DNA of 15,736 nt from an archaeon (GTDB taxonomy: Archaea > Asgardarchaeota > Hermodarchaeia > Hermodarchaeales > Hermodarchaeaceae). Both the position numbers and the translations under genes were made by a program. Positions 1 to 6,807 of this stretch are shown here, piece after piece (the stretch's first letter is position 1; each line of letters opens with the position of its first letter). The stretch is taken from the NCBI GenBank assembly GCA_016550425.1, contig JABXGS010000236.1:1-15736 (forward strand), in the 5' to 3' direction. Under the pieces are notes generated by a model that was not told the DNA's origin, made no database searches, and was given only the letters and a program-made list of their open reading frames with translations.

Positions 1-668
1 AGTTTTTGTTGGCGTTCGGCGAGCATGCCGCGTCCGAGGTATTCGGCGCGGAAGTGGCCGATGAGGCTGTCGACGATGAGGAGGCGGACTTCTTCGAATT
101 GGGGGTTGTCTTGGATTTGTTGGACGAGGAGCATTTGGTGGTCGCTGTTGTAAGCGCGACCCACGATGATGTTTTTAAGAGCTTGGTTGGGTGGGATGTC
201 TTTGGCTTGGGCCATGTTGATGATGCGTTCTGGACGGAAGGTGCCTTCGCTGTCGATGTAGGCGGCTTTGGCGCCACAGCCACCTTGTTCGGCGGGGAGT
301 TGGACGTTGACGGCGAGTTGGTGGCAGATTTGGGTTTTTCCCGAGCGGAATGCGCCGGCGAATTCGGTCATACTGCCTGTTTCTAGACCGCCGCCTAGGA
401 GGGCGTCGAGTTCTCGGCTGTTGGTAGTGATGCGTTCGACGGTTTGGCGTTTCTTCCAGAGTTTGTCAGCGGTTTCAAGACCGATACTGGCGAGGCGTTG
501 GGCGGATTCGATGATTTTTTGGGCGGTGCTAGCGCCGATGCCAGCGAGGCTGGTGAGTTCTTTAACGGAGGCGGCGGCGATTCCTTCGATGGTGCGGAAG
601 CCGCATTCTTCGAGTTTTTGGGCGACGGTGGGTCCGACGCCTTCGATTTTTTCAAGTTCTGAGGGCAT
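1..668 (-). CDS. radA: DNA repair and recombination protein RadA, 5' part (cut by window edge)
   Basis: RadA is the archaeal Rad51/RecA-type recombinase, which forms ATP-dependent filaments on single-stranded DNA for strand exchange. Reading back from an ATG at 668 gives 222 codons, then the window ends. Residues 1-60 form the N-terminal helix-hairpin-helix domain (IEGVGPTVAQKL and LAGIGASTAQKI). The ATPase core follows: Walker A GAFRSGKT at 105-112, EGTFRPER at 141-148, Walker B LLIVD at 196-200, then HFRAEYLGRG and LAERQQK. Family members have about 320-350 residues, so roughly 100 are missing off the edge. A purine-rich GGAAGGAAG precedes the ATG. The Walker A phenylalanine-arginine pair resembles eukaryotic Rad51 (GEFRTGKTQ) more than the usual archaeal GEFGSGKTQ. 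The gene is visibly richer in G+C and in C-ending codons than its neighbours. The identification is firm. Confidence 0.96.
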   Translation of the reverse strand, partial: MPSELEKIEGVGPTVAQKLEECGFRTIEGIAAASVKELTSLAGIGASTAQKIIESAQRLASIGLETADKLWKKRQTVERITTNSRELDALLGGGLETGSMTEFAGAFRSGKTQICHQLAVNVQLPAEQGGCGAKAAYIDSEGTFRPERIINMAQAKDIPPNQALKNIIVGRAYNSDHQMLLVQQIQDNPQFEEVRLLIVDSLIGHFRAEYLGRGMLAERQQK

Positions 669-731
669 GGTTCTTCCTTCCGAAGGGGCATGCGTACAGG
701 TGTTATAGACACGTTGGGTGGGGAGACCTAA

Positions 732-753
732 CCGAAAGTATTCGGATATATAA
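732..753 (-). promoter_or_regulatory. Putative radA promoter: TATA-like box with abutting dyad
   Basis: On the minus strand a TTATATAT box lies at 746-753, about 80 bases upstream of the radA ATG. A perfect inverted repeat, CCGAA-AGTA-TTCGG (732-745), directly abuts it on the downstream side, where initiation-complex or repressor contacts would be expected. A second weaker AT-rich box (CTATAATAG on the minus strand) sits near 793-802. The role is inferred from position only. The rest of the 249-base gap between radA and AOR shows nothing else recognisable. Confidence 0.5.
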
Positions 754-894
754 CAGGGGGAGGTCCTGTGTGAAGTTGTGTGGGCGGTGTCCCCTATTAT
801 AGCTACTGGTTTTCTAAGGAAAGGCTCTACCCTAACGGTTCTCCTGCCCTGTTCCTTGATGGGACTTTATAATCCTTAGCCACCCCTCTATGAA

Positions 895-917
895 AGTGAA
901 AAGAAAACTGCGTTACT
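895..917 (-). terminator. T-rich tract after the AOR gene
   Basis: Directly after the AOR stop the minus strand reads CAGTTTTCTTTTCACTTTC. Pyrimidine tracts of this kind serve as archaeal factor-independent terminators. No strong stem precedes it, so the call is tentative. Confidence 0.35.
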
Positions 918-2771
918 CTAGCCATTAACCATAGAGGATAGTTCAAGTTCTTTTAGTGCGGCCCTGGTGGGATGTCCTTCAGGATTGCATCCTCGTCGTT
1001 TATATAACTCGGTGAGTGATTCTTCAAAATCTTGATGGCTGATGAAGGCAGTATATCCTTTGGTGGGTCCATCAGGAATTGGCTCATTCATGAAGCGGTG
1101 AGGGAGTTTATCATATTGGCGAGCAGGTTCATCAAATTCTCGAATATTGAACATCCGTGCTAGTATCCATGTCCGGTTGGCGACTTCATTGACTGAATCT
1201 GCTGTGCATTTGATGCCTGTGACAACATTAAGAATCTTAGCACAGTCTTCGATTTCAAGCCTAGGTGCGATTGAATGTGTGAAATGGCAGATGATGAGTG
1301 AGTCTTTGAGAATCTTAAGGTTCTGTTGTTCGATCAGTGAGTCAAGAACCGGTATCGCACCAGTTTCAGGAGGTTTCCTGGTTGATGGCCACCCTCGTAA
1401 ATGGCTTGCCCCTGCGGCTGCTGTGGCATAGCTGAGTCCTAAACCGAGTTTTCCTCGGGGATCCCAAGCTGGATATTCAAGGCCTTTGGTATGTAATGCT
1501 AGATTTTCTGCGGCTGCTCCGATGTCCTTAGCAAATCGTCGGACACCTTCTGCGAGGCTATTTCCAATGCCTTTTCGGGTGGCGATTTTCGAAACAAGCT
1601 GGATGACGTTCTTAGCTTCGCCAAATGTAATGGCTTCTGATTTTAGGTTATAAGGCAGCAGTTTCCGTTGAGTTAATTCCATGAGGAATCCGATCACATT
1701 TCCTGTGCTAATTGTATCTAAACCTAACGTGTTGCATAAATGGTTCAATTGAATGATGGCCGTTATATCGCTGATGCCCAAGTTTCCTCCCATAAGACCT
1801 AACGTTTCGTATTCAGGTATTGCGATTTTTCCCGTTTTCTCCATGGGTGCCCAGGGAAATTTTGGATCTTTGAAAGTCCAAGCACAACTAATCACGCACC
1901 CTTCACAGGGGGTTCTCCGTTTCTGTTCTCTAAATTCCGTTTCAATGGTTTCATCATCAATTTTCTCAAACGATTCGAAGTTGGCAGTTTGAAAATTGCG
2001 GGTGGGAAACATTCCTATGTTATTCGAGTAATCGACTAGCCACGGTGTGCCACGATAATGAAGCGAGTGTCCCCGTTCTTTCGCATTGCGTGCACGTTGG
2101 GCTAATTCAATCACCATCTCCCGTTCTTTTTCTACATCCGGCGTTACTATTCTCTTCTTTGGCCCTCGAATAGCAATGGCTTTCAGGTTCTTTGCTCCAA
2201 ATACTGCGCCTAATCCACCTCGCCCGAAATTCCGAAAATAATTGTGAGTTAAACAGGCGAATCGGACTAGATGCTCACCCGCCGGTCCCGTAGAAATGAC
2301 TTGAGTTTTGGGGTCCGATTTCCGGAGTGCCCGTTCGGTTTCATGGATGGTAGTTCCCCAATACTTCTTCGCATCTTTAATTGCTACGACATCTTCGGTA
2401 ATGTGTATCCAGACCGGTTTCTCCGCTTGTCCTTGAACCACAAGTAAGTCATATCCTACCCGTTTGAGTTCTGGACCAAGGTAGCCACCCATGTTACTAT
2501 CAAGATAAAGTTGCGTGAGGGGACTTTTGGAAATAGCAGAACATCGACCTGTTATAGGAATCCTTGTTCCTTGTGTAGGACCCGTTGCGAGGTAAAATCG
2601 ATTTTCTGCCGTTAATGGATCAATCCGTGCTGGCACTTCTTTATAAAGATAATATGTTCCCAGTCCTTTTCCGCCAATAAACTGATGGAGCACTTTCTCA
2701 GGGATTTTTTCATCACGAATTGTTTGTGTGGTTAAATCAACCCGGAGAAGTTTGCCAATCCAACCATACAT
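918..2771 (-). CDS. Tungsten-containing aldehyde ferredoxin oxidoreductase family protein
   Basis: Members of this family oxidise aldehydes to carboxylic acids with ferredoxin as acceptor, using a tungstobispterin cofactor and one [4Fe-4S] cluster. I start it at the internal ATG (2771), giving 617 residues that begin MYGWIGKLLRVDLT, the usual family N-terminus; a GGAG lies 10 bases upstream. A longer reading from 2840 adds 23 residues that do not look like the family. The pterin-binding region includes NFGRGGLGAVFGAKNLKAIA (181-200) and WDPRGK (436-441). Cluster ligands are C289, C292, C296 and C495 (CEGCVISC plus IICHF), with spacing matching the Pyrococcus enzyme. The downstream radA gene is unrelated. 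Substrate (aldehyde, formaldehyde, glyceraldehyde-3-phosphate or other) cannot be told from the sequence; length fits the AOR/FOR/WOR range. No dedicated ferredoxin or cofactor gene is adjacent. Confidence 0.95.
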   Translation of the reverse strand: MYGWIGKLLRVDLTTQTIRDEKIPEKVLHQFIGGKGLGTYYLYKEVPARIDPLTAENRFYLATGPTQGTRIPITGRCSAISKSPLTQLYLDSNMGGYLGPELKRVGYDLLVVQGQAEKPVWIHITEDVVAIKDAKKYWGTTIHETERALRKSDPKTQVISTGPAGEHLVRFACLTHNYFRNFGRGGLGAVFGAKNLKAIAIRGPKKRIVTPDVEKEREMVIELAQRARNAKERGHSLHYRGTPWLVDYSNNIGMFPTRNFQTANFESFEKIDDETIETEFREQKRRTPCEGCVISCAWTFKDPKFPWAPMEKTGKIAIPEYETLGLMGGNLGISDITAIIQLNHLCNTLGLDTISTGNVIGFLMELTQRKLLPYNLKSEAITFGEAKNVIQLVSKIATRKGIGNSLAEGVRRFAKDIGAAAENLALHTKGLEYPAWDPRGKLGLGLSYATAAAGASHLRGWPSTRKPPETGAIPVLDSLIEQQNLKILKDSLIICHFTHSIAPRLEIEDCAKILNVVTGIKCTADSVNEVANRTWILARMFNIREFDEPARQYDKLPHRFMNEPIPDGPTKGYTAFISHQDFEESLTELYKRRGCNPEGHPTRAALKELELSSMVNG

Positions 2772-2810
2772 TGAATTTTCGCTCCAATATCTGCCTGATA
2801 CCACAAATAA

Positions 2811-2818
2811 GGATAAAA
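2811..2818 (-). promoter_or_regulatory. TATA-like box for the AOR gene
   Basis: The minus strand reads GATTTTATCC about 40 bases upstream of the chosen AOR start. A TATA box here puts transcription start near 2787, just ahead of the GGAG ribosome-binding site at 2782-2785. This agrees with the internal ATG start and argues against the longer reading, which would begin upstream of this box. Inference from spacing. Confidence 0.45.
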
Positions 2819-2845
2819 TCTTACTGTATCTTTCAATCACGAGAT

Positions 2846-2889
2846 AGTTCTCTGCTAGTCCACCAAACCTTTGACATATTCAGAGAACT
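2846..2889. repeat. Perfect 9-bp inverted repeat in the AOR / solute-binding-protein divergent region
   Basis: AGTTCTCTG (2846-2854) and CAGAGAACT (2881-2889) are exact reverse complements separated by 26 bases. TGCTAGT also occurs as a direct repeat beside each arm (2853-2859 and 2891-2897). The pair lies upstream of the AOR TATA-like box, in the 277-base region between two divergent genes. It could be a paired regulator site. No other feature was recognised in this gap apart from AT-rich stretches. Confidence 0.4.
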
Positions 2890-3048
2890 TTGCTAGTGTT
2901 GCTTTTCTATAACAGCTTGTTGACATTAGACTAATAATCTGCAAAAAAATCTTTGATTCTGTTTTAGTAAGATTATTTTCTCATTTGATGAGTCTCTTTT
3001 TTGGCTCTTATCATCCGCAATAATAAGGGATTTAAGGAATAACTATCC

Positions 3049-4980
3049 TTGTGTGACGGTATCGTAGCAGAAGCTACGATTCGGAAAAACGCCAAGAGGT
3101 TTGAAACCACATTGGAGCAAAAAACAGTATACAAAATTTTTGCTATATTGATTCTGGTTTCCCTGATACCAATGTTTCTGATATACGCTGGTCATGAACC
3201 CTTTCCCAACGCTGCTGCTGAACCTGTACAAGATGGCGAATGGAATCCTATCGGTCCTTATGCTGACAAGGTTATCTTCCGCGTCATTGTCGGTGAAGAT
3301 ATTCAAACAGCGGCTCTTCTTTCTGGCCTAGTTGATCACCTAACCGACGACGTCCAACTCGATTACATTGAAGAACTCGAGGGAGATCCGAATATCTACT
3401 TGTCAGAAACCGATCGTCTAGCGTTCGGTCACTTGACAATTAACTGTATTAACTATCCGTTTAGCATTGCCGCCCTTCGACGGGCATACGCCTACTGTTT
3501 TGATAAATTCCAAATGTCAAGCATTATGAAAGAGGGTGTAGGCTATGCTATCGACTCTCCCCTACCACCTTCTGCGGGTGCCTGGTATAATAACAATACC
3601 CAAAGTTTCAAGGAACCCAACGTTGCTGCTGCCATCGCTGAACTTGATGCAGCAGGCTTTGTCGACCTTGACGGGGATGGTATCCGAGAAGCCCCCAACG
3701 GCGATCCATTCATACTGGATGTCTGGTACGGTGCATCTGCACCTCAATGGGGTGCCGCGTTCACTGCCCAGGAAACCCGCTGTACTGAAGCAGGTCTGGC
3801 AATCACAACATCACCGATTGACTGGACCTATCTTTCTGGAACCCTACTTCACCAAATTCCACGACCCTACGATGCTGTATCTTATGCATGGCTAACGGGC
3901 ACCAATCCGCTCATCCTTGAGACCTGGAACACTGAAAACATTCCCAATCCTAACGGAAATGGCTGCAACTGGAGCAACGCCAGCTATGACGCTGCAATTG
4001 ATGTCATGATGACTGCTCCTGATTACGAAACTGTTCTAGCGGCTGCCCACCTTGCTCAAGACATCATCGTCGACCAATGTCCTATTATCCCATTCTACAG
4101 CAACTACATTATCAACGGTCAACGCATTGATCGTTGGGACCAAGATTCCTTTGTTGTTGCCACAGGTTGGGGTACCGCTACCATGAACCGCTGGAATCCT
4201 CGTACAGTTCGGCTGCGAGAAGGTGATCCAGAGCGTGATCCTGTTACTGGTTGTGGTGGTACTTTCACCTCCCAAATTGGTTCGGCTATAACTGGACAGA
4301 ATCCTTTGACCTCACAGGATGCGGTAACTAACTACGTTATGTACCAGATTTATCCTGAAGGGCTCACCGGTTATGATCCCATTAACCACATTGATAGTAC
4401 TAATGGTGGTCTTGCTTGGGAGTGGTCAACCACAGAACTCGCAGATGGAATGCAGTATGACTTCACCCTTGTGGGAAGTGACGCAGATCATCCTGCTGCA
4501 TACTGGCATGACATGGGTGGCGAGTATGGTGGTATGGTTACTGCCTACGACGTCGAATTCACCTACAACTACATCGCTGATAATAACATCCCATTATATT
4601 TGACAAACATTCAGTATCTCGAATCCGTAGAAGCTATTGATGAATGGCACGTTCGGATAATTAGTAATACGAAGAGCTATTGGTCCTTTGACTACCTGAG
4701 TGGCTGGAATATTCTCCCAATGCACATCTGGGAAGATGTTATCGGTCCAACCACCTTTACGAACCCACGACCCGTTGGATACGGACCTTACAAATGGGAT
4801 CAACGACTTGAAGGTGAATACATCCAGATGGTCTTCTGGGAGAATTACCACTATGGAATAGAAGGTCACACTCTGAGAGAAGAAGAAGCACCAAGTTATC
4901 TCCTCCTCTACATTGCAGTTGGAGTACTTGTCATCGTTGTTGTTCTTCTCGGCAGTGTCTGGTATCTCCGGAAAACATAG
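3049..4980 (+). CDS. Membrane-tethered family 5 solute-binding protein with swapped (circularly permuted) halves
   Basis: This resembles the extracytoplasmic peptide/nickel-binding proteins of ABC transporters (SBP_bac_5, DppA/OppA type), but the order of parts is inverted. Residues 28-47 are a hydrophobic N-terminal segment. Residues 72-370 match what is normally the second half: DKVIFRVI, AALLSGLVDHL, LRRAYAYCFDK, DSPLPPS, the DLDGDGIRE loop and CPIIPFYS. Residues about 402-603 match the usual first half: GGTFTSQIG start, LAWEWSTTELADGMQYDF, VTAYDVEFTYNYI and NPRPVGYGPYKW. Residues 617-639 are a C-terminal membrane helix ending in RKT. Length is 643. A TTG at 3049 after AAGGA is used as start; a TTG at 3112 would also keep the N-terminal helix and would leave the 3061-3080 hairpin untranslated. 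No permease or ATPase gene is adjacent, so its partner transporter and ligand are unknown. Confidence 0.88.
   Translation: MCDGIVAEATIRKNAKRFETTLEQKTVYKIFAILILVSLIPMFLIYAGHEPFPNAAAEPVQDGEWNPIGPYADKVIFRVIVGEDIQTAALLSGLVDHLTDDVQLDYIEELEGDPNIYLSETDRLAFGHLTINCINYPFSIAALRRAYAYCFDKFQMSSIMKEGVGYAIDSPLPPSAGAWYNNNTQSFKEPNVAAAIAELDAAGFVDLDGDGIREAPNGDPFILDVWYGASAPQWGAAFTAQETRCTEAGLAITTSPIDWTYLSGTLLHQIPRPYDAVSYAWLTGTNPLILETWNTENIPNPNGNGCNWSNASYDAAIDVMMTAPDYETVLAAAHLAQDIIVDQCPIIPFYSNYIINGQRIDRWDQDSFVVATGWGTATMNRWNPRTVRLREGDPERDPVTGCGGTFTSQIGSAITGQNPLTSQDAVTNYVMYQIYPEGLTGYDPINHIDSTNGGLAWEWSTTELADGMQYDFTLVGSDADHPAAYWHDMGGEYGGMVTAYDVEFTYNYIADNNIPLYLTNIQYLESVEAIDEWHVRIISNTKSYWSFDYLSGWNILPMHIWEDVIGPTTFTNPRPVGYGPYKWDQRLEGEYIQMVFWENYHYGIEGHTLREEEAPSYLLLYIAVGVLVIVVVLLGSVWYLRKT
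3061..3080 (+). repeat. Perfect 8-bp hairpin at the 5' end of the solute-binding-protein gene
   Basis: ATCGTAGC-AGAA-GCTACGAT forms an exact 8-bp stem with a 4-base loop, 12 bases after the TTG start at 3049. If translation really begins at the TTG at 3112, this hairpin lies in the 5' leader and could be an operator or RNA element; if not, it encodes GIVAEATIR in a poorly conserved N-terminal tail. Confidence 0.5.
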
Positions 4981-5003
4981 AGGAACAGTTACCCTCTCAA
5001 AAT

Positions 5004-5040
5004 AGGTGCCAATCTGGCACCTCCCTTCTCTTTTTTTCTT
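5004..5040 (+). terminator. Hairpin plus T-tract terminator after the solute-binding protein
   Basis: AGGTGCCA (5004-5011), loop ATC, and TGGCACCT (5015-5022) form a perfect 8-bp stem, followed by CCCTTCTCTTTTTTTCTT. It lies 24 bases after the stop and separates this gene from the next, which makes the solute-binding-protein gene a single transcription unit. Confidence 0.75.
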
Positions 5041-5175
5041 TGCCCTTTAAGTCACTAGTGTTGAAATCTCAGAAAGTAGGGATATGCCACTTTCGGTAAT
5101 ATTATAGCTTGAATTATTGATGATGGCTCCATTAATCAAGAAACCTTACCCGAAAGCAATCAGGATGAAATCTCA

Positions 5176-6075
5176 ATGGCTGAAGAAGCAACACAGATGG
5201 GCTGGCGAAATCGGTTGGTTTATCTTTCTCCTCCGATTTTTTCGATGCTTTTTTCACTAATCATTACTTCAATCATACTGCTCGCAAATCCCCTTTTGGG
5301 ACCAGGTATTTTCCCTCCGGTGACGGACCCTTTTGAAAGCCTATTGGTTCTGTTAATCATTGGTTTTGTTGGAGGCTTAGCGACTTTTGTAACCTACATC
5401 ATATTTCAAAGAGGAAGCGAAAGGCTTCATCGAATTATTATCGCGGCATTCCTTTCTCCACTCTTCTTTATCCTCACAGTATTTATTGGTCAAGCCATCT
5501 TTTTGCTCCTGCTTTTTCAAGGTCTTAACTATCTCCATTTGTCCCTTATCGCGATGGCATCCATAATGTTCTCCGCTTTCGCGATTGTGTTTATCTTTTC
5601 GGATGCCCTTGGGCTAACTGCTCGCAATGTACTCTTTGCGGGTTATGGGATTATCCTCGGAGTATTTGTGGCAACCAACTTCACTTGGGTAATCTCTCTC
5701 GCCATCCTTATCATTTTAGCAATCCAAGATACATTCTTTGCGATTCGACTTGGACCCACCATAGTTGAGGGTGACCCAAAACGACATGCTCGAACAGCCT
5801 TTACATTCGTTATAGGCCCTTTAATCATCGGAGTTGGTGATCTCATTGTCTATGCAGCATTAGTGGCCTATTCACTAAGGTATCTTGGCTTCTTGATTTC
5901 AGGACTAACACTTATTGCTATAACCTTCGGTTGTATCATAAATACACAAATCGTTGTCAAATATCCGAATAAGCCAATACCTGGATTACCTGTACCCTTA
6001 ATATGCGCCCTCGTTCCTATTGGGGTAGGGCTAGCCTTTTCCCTAATCTTCGGAATTATGATTCTGCCTTTCTGA
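5176..6075 (+). CDS. Presenilin / signal peptide peptidase family intramembrane aspartyl protease
   Basis: GxGD-type proteases cut transmembrane helices of their substrates inside the membrane with two aspartates on adjacent helices. This 299-residue protein shows nine hydrophobic segments (about 19-38, 54-77, 85-105, 119-141, 149-168, 170-191, 207-230, 236-258, 270-296), the presenilin topology. Candidate catalytic residues are D185 in helix 6 (AIQDTFF) and D222 in helix 7, within IIGVGDLIVYA, a textbook GxGD. PGLP at 269-272 starts helix 9 where the family has the PAL motif, so the usual alanine is glycine. Length equals the archaeal homologue from Methanoculleus (about 300). AGGATG precedes the ATG. 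The gene lies 100-odd bases upstream of the small GTPase on the same strand, each apparently with its own promoter. Protease family is inferred from motifs and topology; substrate is unknown. Confidence 0.86.
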   Translation: MAEEATQMGWRNRLVYLSPPIFSMLFSLIITSIILLANPLLGPGIFPPVTDPFESLLVLLIIGFVGGLATFVTYIIFQRGSERLHRIIIAAFLSPLFFILTVFIGQAIFLLLLFQGLNYLHLSLIAMASIMFSAFAIVFIFSDALGLTARNVLFAGYGIILGVFVATNFTWVISLAILIILAIQDTFFAIRLGPTIVEGDPKRHARTAFTFVIGPLIIGVGDLIVYAALVAYSLRYLGFLISGLTLIAITFGCIINTQIVVKYPNKPIPGLPVPLICALVPIGVGLAFSLIFGIMILPF

Positions 6076-6127
6076 AATTAGTACCCTTCATTTTCTAACA
6101 ATATGGGAAGAAATAGAGAATTCTGAA

Positions 6128-6140
6128 CGAAACCTTTATG
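6128..6140 (+). promoter_or_regulatory. BRE/TATA promoter of the GTPase gene
   Basis: CGAAACC followed by TTTATG (6135-6140) fits an archaeal BRE and TATA box. It lies about 50 bases before the chosen GTG, giving a leader of roughly 25-30 bases. A second CTTTATC follows at 6144. The site shows the GTPase need not depend on read-through from the protease gene. Confidence 0.55.
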
Positions 6141-6175
6141 CTTCTTTATCGTATGTATCGCTTAGGGAAAAACCT

Positions 6176-6190
6176 GGGAAGGGTGTGACC
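6176..6190 (+). promoter_or_regulatory. Ribosome-binding site that fixes the GTPase start
   Basis: GGGAAGGGTG is followed by two in-frame GTG codons, at 6185 and 6191. The first overlaps the purine-rich site itself, while the second sits 5 bases after GGTG, so the second is the better start. Confidence 0.5.
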
Positions 6191-6775
6191 GTGTCAGAGA
6201 AACTGGCTCCAACAGATGTCCATGAACGTTTCAAAGAGAGGCCCACTGACTTTGGCTTAAAAGTGGTCATGATGGGCGATGGAGCCGTAGGTAAAACCTC
6301 TCTGGTCCTCCGTTACACACAAAACACGTTCTCACCAGAATATAAACAATCACTAGGCGCTAGTTTTGCAGTGAAAGATCTGGAAGTGCAAGAACAAAAA
6401 GTCAAATTGGTGATTTGGGATGTCGCCGGACAGCCCTCATTTCGACAAGTCCGACGGCACTATTATAGTGGTGCTCACGGGGCGCTTCTCGTCTTTGATG
6501 TTTCAGAGCCCAGCTCCTTTATGACTCTTCGGAATTGGTATAGTGATTTTCGCCGTATTGTTCCAAATGGCGCTGTCGTCCTCATTGGGAACAAAGTGGA
6601 TTTAGCGGAGAAACGAATGGTCCCCCCCGAAGCGGCTCAAATGTTAAAAAACTGGTGGAATATCCCCTACATTGAAACATCCGCTGCTACTGCTTCTGGT
6701 GTTCAAGATGCATTCCTCCTTCTCTCCAACCACGCGTTAACTCGTGCATTTAGCCAAATCCAAAATCGCGAGTAG
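6191..6775 (+). CDS. Ras-superfamily small GTPase (Rab/Ras-like)
   Basis: Small GTPases switch between GTP and GDP states and recruit effectors. This 194-residue protein is one G domain with all boxes: G1 GDGAVGKT (29-36), G3 WDVAGQ (D77, Q81 equivalent to Ras Q61), G4 NKVD (134-137), G5 ETSA (162-165). The switch I residue that is threonine in Ras (T35) is S54 here (YKQSLGASF). About 20 residues precede the domain. The C-terminus ends in QIQNRE without a cysteine, so no prenylation signal is visible and membrane attachment, if any, is by other means. Such GTPases are abundant in Asgard archaea; which eukaryotic branch is closest cannot be judged by eye. It stands beside a membrane protease and convergent with an NfeD-like protein; a functional link is speculative. 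Confidence 0.95.
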   Translation: MSEKLAPTDVHERFKERPTDFGLKVVMMGDGAVGKTSLVLRYTQNTFSPEYKQSLGASFAVKDLEVQEQKVKLVIWDVAGQPSFRQVRRHYYSGAHGALLVFDVSEPSSFMTLRNWYSDFRRIVPNGAVVLIGNKVDLAEKRMVPPEAAQMLKNWWNIPYIETSAATASGVQDAFLLLSNHALTRAFSQIQNRE

Positions 6776-6807
6776 TCCGCTTCAGTTTAGCTCTATTTCT
6801 CGTTTTC

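Noticed and set aside
6..712. Several open frames on both strands over radA, including a 126-residue plus-strand frame
   Set aside because: They are antisense or out-of-frame shadows created by the GC-rich codon pattern of radA; the real frame has every RadA motif.
2772..2840. N-terminal extension of AOR by 23 residues
   Set aside because: It would start upstream of the TATA-like box, lacks family similarity, and the internal ATG has a ribosome-binding site and the family N-terminus MYGWIGKLLRV.
3043..3306. Antisense 87-codon frame over the solute-binding-protein start
   Set aside because: It lies opposite a well-supported gene and has no recognisable motif or ribosome-binding site.
4396..5022. 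Possibility that the solute-binding protein is a pseudogene or a fusion made by assembly
   Set aside because: The frame is open for 643 codons, has membrane segments at both ends and is followed by a proper terminator; an assembly artefact remains testable but is not the simplest reading.
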